From IMG/VR virus record IMGVR_UViG_3300038441_000158, positions 1 through 42,660 of that record: a stretch of DNA of 42,660 nt; one strand, given 5' to 3'. The notes under the pieces were generated by a model. The model saw only the letters and a list, made by a program, of their open reading frames with translations, was not told where the DNA came from and did no database searches. Below are positions 38,739 to 42,660 of this stretch, one piece after another; positions within the stretch are counted from its first letter, which is position 1, and each line of letters starts with the position of its first letter. The position numbers were made by a program, and so were the translations under genes. This DNA comes from a virus.

Positions 38739-38890
38739 ACCTTCCCCTCCCGCGCATACCGCGCCTGTCTGATCTTTGAGCACTTCGTGTGCTTGTAGGT
38801 GTTGTGGCCGAAGGATCTTGGCTTGCGGCATACGTCGCAGATGTTGGTCGATGCCAGCGGCGGCATCTGCTTTCTTGGGTTGAGGGTCAT
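38735..38890 (-). CDS. Zinc-knuckle miniprotein, paralogue 2
   Basis: A 51-residue protein with CDVC-x14-H-x2-C (NICDVCRKPRSFGHNTYK, then HTKCSKIRQARYA), related to the 38344 product. ATGA overlaps at both ends support translation. Basic; probably binds nucleic acid. Confidence 0.68.
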   Translation of the reverse strand: MTLNPRKQMPPLASTNICDVCRKPRSFGHNTYKHTKCSKIRQARYAREGKV

Positions 38891-39093
38891 GGCTCGATCC
38901 CCTCAACATCACCTACATGGCGCTGGATCCTCTCCGCCCATTCATCGTCAAGCTGCATAACCCCGGAATCCTCAAGAAGCCACACCAGCTCCCGATATGA
39001 CTGGACTAGATCAAGAACCTCGTCTGCGTGATGCCGCAGGGAGTATTCGTCGCAGGATTCTATGTTTTCGATCTGGATCTCAGTGATGCTCAT
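38887..39093 (-). CDS. Small acidic helical protein
   Basis: A 68-residue acidic, mostly helical protein that starts MSITEIQIENIESCDEYSLR. ATGA overlaps at both ends. No family recognised. Confidence 0.65.
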   Translation of the reverse strand: MSITEIQIENIESCDEYSLRHHADEVLDLVQSYRELVWLLEDSGVMQLDDEWAERIQRHVGDVEGIEP

Positions 39094-39515
39094 ACCGCCT
39101 CCCCCTTAGCCAGGGCCAGTGCAATGATTAGCTTGTCTTGGCAGATGCGCAGCGACTCGAGCGGCATGTCGCGCTCGGCCTCGACGAAGGAGTCGATGCG
39201 TATGGCAATCTTCTCCAAACCTTGAATAATCCGCCGATCCTCATCACTTCGCCGCTCCGCCAGCCGCTCAATGTGCCGCACATTCTCCTGAACCTGCTCG
39301 CTGAGCTTCTGCGCGCGGGCGAAGTTCTCGTCGGCGACCTCGGTGGCTTGGCGCAGGGCTTCGGCTTGGGCGTAGGCCAGATCACCTACGGCCTTTTGCA
39401 GAATCTCAACGTCAAGAATGCGGATGGTGCTTTTGGTTCTAACCAGGGCGCCCAGCTGATTGAACAGGTCTTCCACTACCTGATTAGACTGCTTGATTTT
39501 CTCGATCGTGGTCAT
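39090..39515 (-). CDS. Hypothetical coiled-coil protein
   Basis: A 141-residue protein from ATG 39515, which overlaps the upstream stop (ATGA). Residues about 40-110 form a long coiled coil (AEALRQATEVADENFARAQK, then RHIERLAERR). Possibly an oligomeric early protein. Function unknown. Confidence 0.68.
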   Translation of the reverse strand: MTTIEKIKQSNQVVEDLFNQLGALVRTKSTIRILDVEILQKAVGDLAYAQAEALRQATEVADENFARAQKLSEQVQENVRHIERLAERRSDEDRRIIQGLEKIAIRIDSFVEAERDMPLESLRICQDKLIIALALAKGEAV

Positions 39516-39808
39516 TTGCACTTCACTCCTTGGGATTCGATGGAGGTGCGCACGTCGCGGATGTATGCCGCCTCGTTGAAGCTGCCGCCCTCGACATCCT
39601 CGAACTCTTCGCGATAGGCCTCAGATGCTCGGTCCGGTAGCTGTATCACCAAGGCCTGGCGCGAGGCTTGCCAGGCCAACCATGCTGCTCCGAGCAAAGC
39701 CTTCCCACGCTCATCGTCGGTGAGAAGGATTTCTTTCTTGCCAAAGCCGAACTCTTTTTCAAACCACGCTTGAAACTGCTCGAGCATTTCGTTTTCGTTG
39801 TTGGTCAC
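39512..39808 (-). CDS. Hypothetical protein
   Basis: A 98-residue protein from GTG 39808 with AAGGAG upstream. The central GKALLGAAWLAWQASRQAL is a phage-common helix in small early proteins with the pattern A-W-x-A-W-x-A. The ends are acidic. Function unknown. Confidence 0.68.
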   Translation of the reverse strand: MTNNENEMLEQFQAWFEKEFGFGKKEILLTDDERGKALLGAAWLAWQASRQALVIQLPDRASEAYREEFEDVEGGSFNEAAYIRDVRTSIESQGVKCK

Positions 39809-39819
39809 GGTGGTTCTCC

Positions 39820-40002
39820 TTACTCGATGATGCCTTCGTCTTCAATTCGCTTAATGAATTCTTCGATTTCCTCTTTGAAGCGATCGTATCTGTCACTGGT
39901 GCCATCCCAATAGGTCTGACCGATAGACCTCAGCTCGCCTTTCGCTCTCTCCCAGGCCATGGCTCTCATTGTCCTAAGAACCCGATCATCATTTATGCTC
40001 AT
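39820..40002 (-). CDS. Small charged hypothetical protein
   Basis: A 60-residue protein with an acidic C-terminal helix (RFKEEIEEFIKRIEDEGIIE). It starts directly after the upstream stop. No family recognised. Confidence 0.63.
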   Translation of the reverse strand: MSINDDRVLRTMRAMAWERAKGELRSIGQTYWDGTSDRYDRFKEEIEEFIKRIEDEGIIE

Positions 40003-40239
40003 TCACTCGCCCTCCGCAGGTGGCGCCGGGGGAAGTGGTTGCCAATGCGTGGCAACGGCGTCGTAATCATCGCGATAACCGCCGTCGATGTAGTCACCAT
40101 TGTTGATCTCAAACCACTTGTCGCCATCAGTCCAGCCGATGAAGACGTGCTCAGAATCGTTGCTGTCGCTCTGGCCAAAAGCCAAGACAGGTTCGATGGT
40201 TTCCGGGAGTCGATCCTTAACGCTAATCCAGTTGCTCAT
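40003..40239 (-). CDS. DUF551-family protein
   Basis: A 78-residue protein from ATG 40239 (ATGA with the upstream gene). It opens NWISVKDRLPE and ends THWQPLPPAPPAEGE, the two hallmarks of DUF551, common in lambdoid early regions. Function unknown. Confidence 0.82.
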   Translation of the reverse strand: MSNWISVKDRLPETIEPVLAFGQSDSNDSEHVFIGWTDGDKWFEINNGDYIDGGYRDDYDAVATHWQPLPPAPPAEGE

Positions 40240-40841
40240 GGCTTCACCCACAGTGCGTCATATTCGTTTTTGGTAAGAAATACTGCGTTGTCCGGCATGC
40301 GGCTTATGAATCTGCGCGGGATATCTCCGGCCGACCACAGGTTGTTGGTGGTGAACGACGAGCCCGAATTGGTGAGGATGTAGAACCGGCGCCCAGCGTG
40401 ACCCAGGAACTTGTCGTGGTAGCCGTTGGTGTTTTCGACGTTCCCATTGTCGCCATAGACCCAGCCGCCGATCACCAAAAGCTTCCCATCCATCTTCTCG
40501 GCCTCGTACTGATCTGCGTATTTCTCCCAGAACTCACAGCTTGAGCAGATCTGCATGTCGATCAGCTTGGGATACGTCGACATTTCAGGTCGGCCACAGT
40601 CCTTGCAAAAATGGATGTGATCGCCGCGCTTGATGTAGTCGAACATGTTGCGGATGTTGAGCAGGATGTTCCCGGTGTCGCGTTGAATCTCACTGCGGAT
40701 CTTGGCGCTGTCTTCGCGCACAAGCTCAGAGATCAGATTCTGAAGCCATACCTGAAATCGGTAGGCGTTGCTGTTCGCCTGCTCTTCGGCCGTTGGCTGG
40801 CCTGGTCTTTCTGAAAAAATATCTTCAAGGATATTGCTCAC
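40236..40841 (-). CDS. Hypothetical protein with zinc-ribbon motif
   Basis: A 201-residue protein from GTG 40841 behind GAGGAAA. CKDC and CSSC pairs (residues about 79-101) form a zinc-ribbon-like knot. The second half is rich in Gly, Asn and aromatics (GGWVYGDNGNVENTNGYHDK). It directly follows dnaB. No family recognised. Confidence 0.68.
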   Translation of the reverse strand: MSNILEDIFSERPGQPTAEEQANSNAYRFQVWLQNLISELVREDSAKIRSEIQRDTGNILLNIRNMFDYIKRGDHIHFCKDCGRPEMSTYPKLIDMQICSSCEFWEKYADQYEAEKMDGKLLVIGGWVYGDNGNVENTNGYHDKFLGHAGRRFYILTNSGSSFTTNNLWSAGDIPRRFISRMPDNAVFLTKNEYDALWVKP

Positions 40842-40861
40842 GGTGATTTCCTCTCTCAGCC

Positions 40862-42265
40862 CTACTGTTGTGGTGCGATTGAGTTGATGAATGATTTGGC
40901 CGAGCGTGTACGAGCCGGCCTAGCCTCCGTGTCGCCATAGCGCTTGATGGCCGGCACGAACTTGGCAATCTCGCCCCTGAACATAAGCGTGCAGCGGCCG
41001 GTTTTCCCGTGGCGGCACTTCGGCACAAAGATCTCTGTGTAGCCGTCGCGCCCGTCTTCCGAGTTCTCATCACGGTGCGCCATGATGATCGTGTCGGCGT
41101 CCTGCTCAATGTCGCCACAGTCGCGCAGGTCGGACATTTGCGGCGTCTTGTCGGCGCGCGACTCGATACCACGGTTCAGCTGGGCCAGGGCGATGACTGG
41201 AACCTTCAGCTCTTTGGCTAAGGCCTTCATGCCGCGCGAAACGATCCCAAGCTCTGCTGCTCGGTTGAACAACTTGCTGCCAGGCTCTGATGCCACAAGG
41301 CCGATGTAGTCCACCAAGATCGCCTTGAGCGGCTTCACGCGGTGCTGGTACCGGGCAATGGACGCGATACGGCTGAACGGCAGCGCAGGCTTCTCACAGA
41401 GCCGGTAATCAGCGTGCTGGATCTTATTCACGCCTTGGGTGATCAGTGGCCAGTGGCCGTCCTCTGCCTTCTCCGACCCATCAAGAACGCTCTGGGTTAC
41501 CTGAGACTGGGCAGCCAGGCAGCGGCGAGCCAGTTCGTTGCCTTCCATCTCCAGCGTGAAAACCAGAACGCCGTGCCCTTCGTTGATCGCGATGTTGTCA
41601 GCCAGGTTGAGGCCGAGCACCGTCTTACCAGTACCTGGCCGACCAGCAATGACAGTGAAGCTACCTGGGCGTAGGCGCTTGATGATGCGGTCAAGGTCAG
41701 GCAGCCCGAACGTAACGCCTTCTGGCTCGTACTGCTCTTGGCCGGCAGCATTCGCCCTGTCCAGTTCAGACACGACCTTAGGCAGCACATCAGACATCAG
41801 GATCACATCGGGACGATCATCCTCGGCATCCAGGCCCATCAGCATTGCCTGCGCGTTGGCGATCTGCTCCGAGATGTTGCCCTTGCTCAAGGCGATGTCG
41901 CTGATTTCCCATGCAGCCTGCTGTAGCTTACGAGCCTGGAACCGTTCGCGAACAACCTTGGCGTACTGCATGGCGTTGGCATACCCAGGCACGTTGCGCT
42001 GAATCTCAGCGGCGTAGATCAAGGTTGGTGCACCACTTGGTAGCTCAGCACGGTAATCACTGAGGGTAATCACGTCTGGTGAATGCCCCTTGGCACGTTG
42101 CGCCAGGATCATCGAGTACAGCATTGCGTTGTCAGCGTTGAAGAAGTGCTCAGGCAGCAGGCTGGCACCAATACGGTCGGCCAGGTCTGCCCTGTGTAGG
42201 AGCGCACCAATCACGCCGTGCTCAGCTTCCTCAGAAAAAATAGGTCTTTCAGGTGCTTCGTTCAT
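40862..42265 (-). CDS. dnaB: DnaB-type replicative helicase
   Basis: A 467-residue hexameric 5'-3' helicase. The N-terminal DnaB domain (about 8-110, EEAEHGVIGALLHRADLADR) is followed by a RecA-like core with Walker A GRPGTGKT (208-215) and later VPVIALAQLNRGIE and GDIEQDADTIIM motifs. The start overlaps the initiator stop (ATGA), which couples helicase to loader. The phage thus supplies its own helicase rather than hijacking the host's. Confidence 0.93.
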   Translation of the reverse strand: MNEAPERPIFSEEAEHGVIGALLHRADLADRIGASLLPEHFFNADNAMLYSMILAQRAKGHSPDVITLSDYRAELPSGAPTLIYAAEIQRNVPGYANAMQYAKVVRERFQARKLQQAAWEISDIALSKGNISEQIANAQAMLMGLDAEDDRPDVILMSDVLPKVVSELDRANAAGQEQYEPEGVTFGLPDLDRIIKRLRPGSFTVIAGRPGTGKTVLGLNLADNIAINEGHGVLVFTLEMEGNELARRCLAAQSQVTQSVLDGSEKAEDGHWPLITQGVNKIQHADYRLCEKPALPFSRIASIARYQHRVKPLKAILVDYIGLVASEPGSKLFNRAAELGIVSRGMKALAKELKVPVIALAQLNRGIESRADKTPQMSDLRDCGDIEQDADTIIMAHRDENSEDGRDGYTEIFVPKCRHGKTGRCTLMFRGEIAKFVPAIKRYGDTEARPARTRSAKSFINSIAPQQ

Positions 42266-42660
42266 ACGCCCAGTACCTTGGCCACGTTCTCAGGTCGAGT
42301 CAGGAACTCGAAGTCAGCCTTCCAGCCACGGTCGTTGTTGCCACGCCAGTGCTGGTTTTCAAGGCAGTCAGTGAAGTAGGCCTTCCAGAAGTCGGCGCCC
42401 ATTTCACGGAACGGGCGCTGGCCACGGATTTTCAGATCCATCAGCTTCTTCACGTTGGCTGCGCGCTTTGGCGTCATCAGTTCGGCGCCCTTGAAGACAC
42501 CGCCACAGACTTCCTGATATGCCTTGAGAATCTCGTCATTCGACGGTCGGCCATCTTGATGGTCGACAGAATTGCTCTCCTTCTCTGTATTACTTAAACC
42601 TGTATTCTTCCCTTGCGTGTTTTCCGAAGAACCTTCATCGCCTTTTCCGAAGTGGTTCTT
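42262..42660 (-). CDS. Replication initiator (phage O-like), C-terminal part; continues at 391-1
   Basis: This is the C-terminal portion of the initiator begun at 391. After the low-complexity linker comes a helical domain (EILKAYQEVCGGVFKGAELM, then PFREMGADFWKAYFTDC) and an ending HWRGNNDRGWKADFEFLTRP, common at the C-termini of phage O-like proteins, where the helicase is contacted. Counting one copy of the 82-base repeat, the whole gene is 708 bases. Counting both copies breaks the frame. Confidence 0.8.
   Translation of the reverse strand, partial: KNHFGKGDEGSSENTQGKNTGLSNTEKESNSVDHQDGRPSNDEILKAYQEVCGGVFKGAELMTPKRAANVKKLMDLKIRGQRPFREMGADFWKAYFTDCLENQHWRGNNDRGWKADFEFLTRPENVAKVLGV
42579..42660. 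repeat. Terminal direct repeat, right copy
   Basis: Copy of positions 1-82 with one mismatch (T at 42653 versus G at 75). See the left copy: only one of the two belongs in the closed genome. Confidence 0.9.

Overview
The window is an essentially complete tailed-phage genome of the short-tailed (podovirus) type, cut at an arbitrary point of a circular map. The first 82 bases recur at the very end (42579-42660, one mismatch). Removing one copy closes a circle of about 42,578 bp and restores an intact replication-initiator gene across the join. High GC, Pseudomonas-like codon use and strong Shine-Dalgarno sites fit a Pseudomonas host. The head module (portal, Bbp19-like protein, scaffold, GP7-type major capsid protein, Bbp16-like cement protein) matches the epsilon15/BPP-1 clade. 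From memory only, size and plan resemble the lambdoid Pseudomonas putida podovirus AF; sequence comparison would be needed to confirm this.

Control region (about 930-1425). Two divergent promoters share one perfect 19-bp operator. Leftward runs a Cro-like gene, an HNH endonuclease, a lambda-O-like initiator carrying three iterons, and a DnaB helicase. Rightward starts with a boxA-plus-hairpin antitermination-like site and a highly folded leader. No CI-like repressor, integrase or excisionase is visible, so this looks like a lambdoid phage without a lysogeny module.

Rightward early operon (1425-11158). Mostly small overlapping genes coupled by ATGA junctions: a TerB-like protein, RecT annealase, YqaJ/lambda-type exonuclease, a DUF1367 protein, an HNH homing endonuclease behind a structured leader, an FtsK-gamma-domain protein, a coiled-coil/zinc protein, a Lar-like zinc protein and a tandem-HTH regulator. 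It ends at a hairpin terminator that also serves the opposing operon.

Leftward operons (42660 down to 11223). After dnaB come about ten small early genes ending with a RusA resolvase and a terminator. A virion-like gene plus a possible 46-residue gene sit in their own terminator-bounded cassette (36805-37564). The late operon then runs terminase, portal, capsid genes, gp11/gp12-like tail tube proteins, a T7-like ejected core (GNAT-like, gp14-like, transglycosylase, and a 2232-residue protein with two HExxH motifs), holin candidates, tailspike, endolysin, overlapping spanins, and a terminator-preceded trio of tail-appendage genes. A 17-bp element is identical upstream of the terminase operon and upstream of the lysis genes and may mark late promoters.

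RecT, the exonuclease and RusA form a recombination set. The initiator, DnaB and iterons form a theta-type origin that relies on the host polymerase. No phage RNA polymerase, DNA polymerase, tRNA, CRISPR array or insertion sequence was seen.
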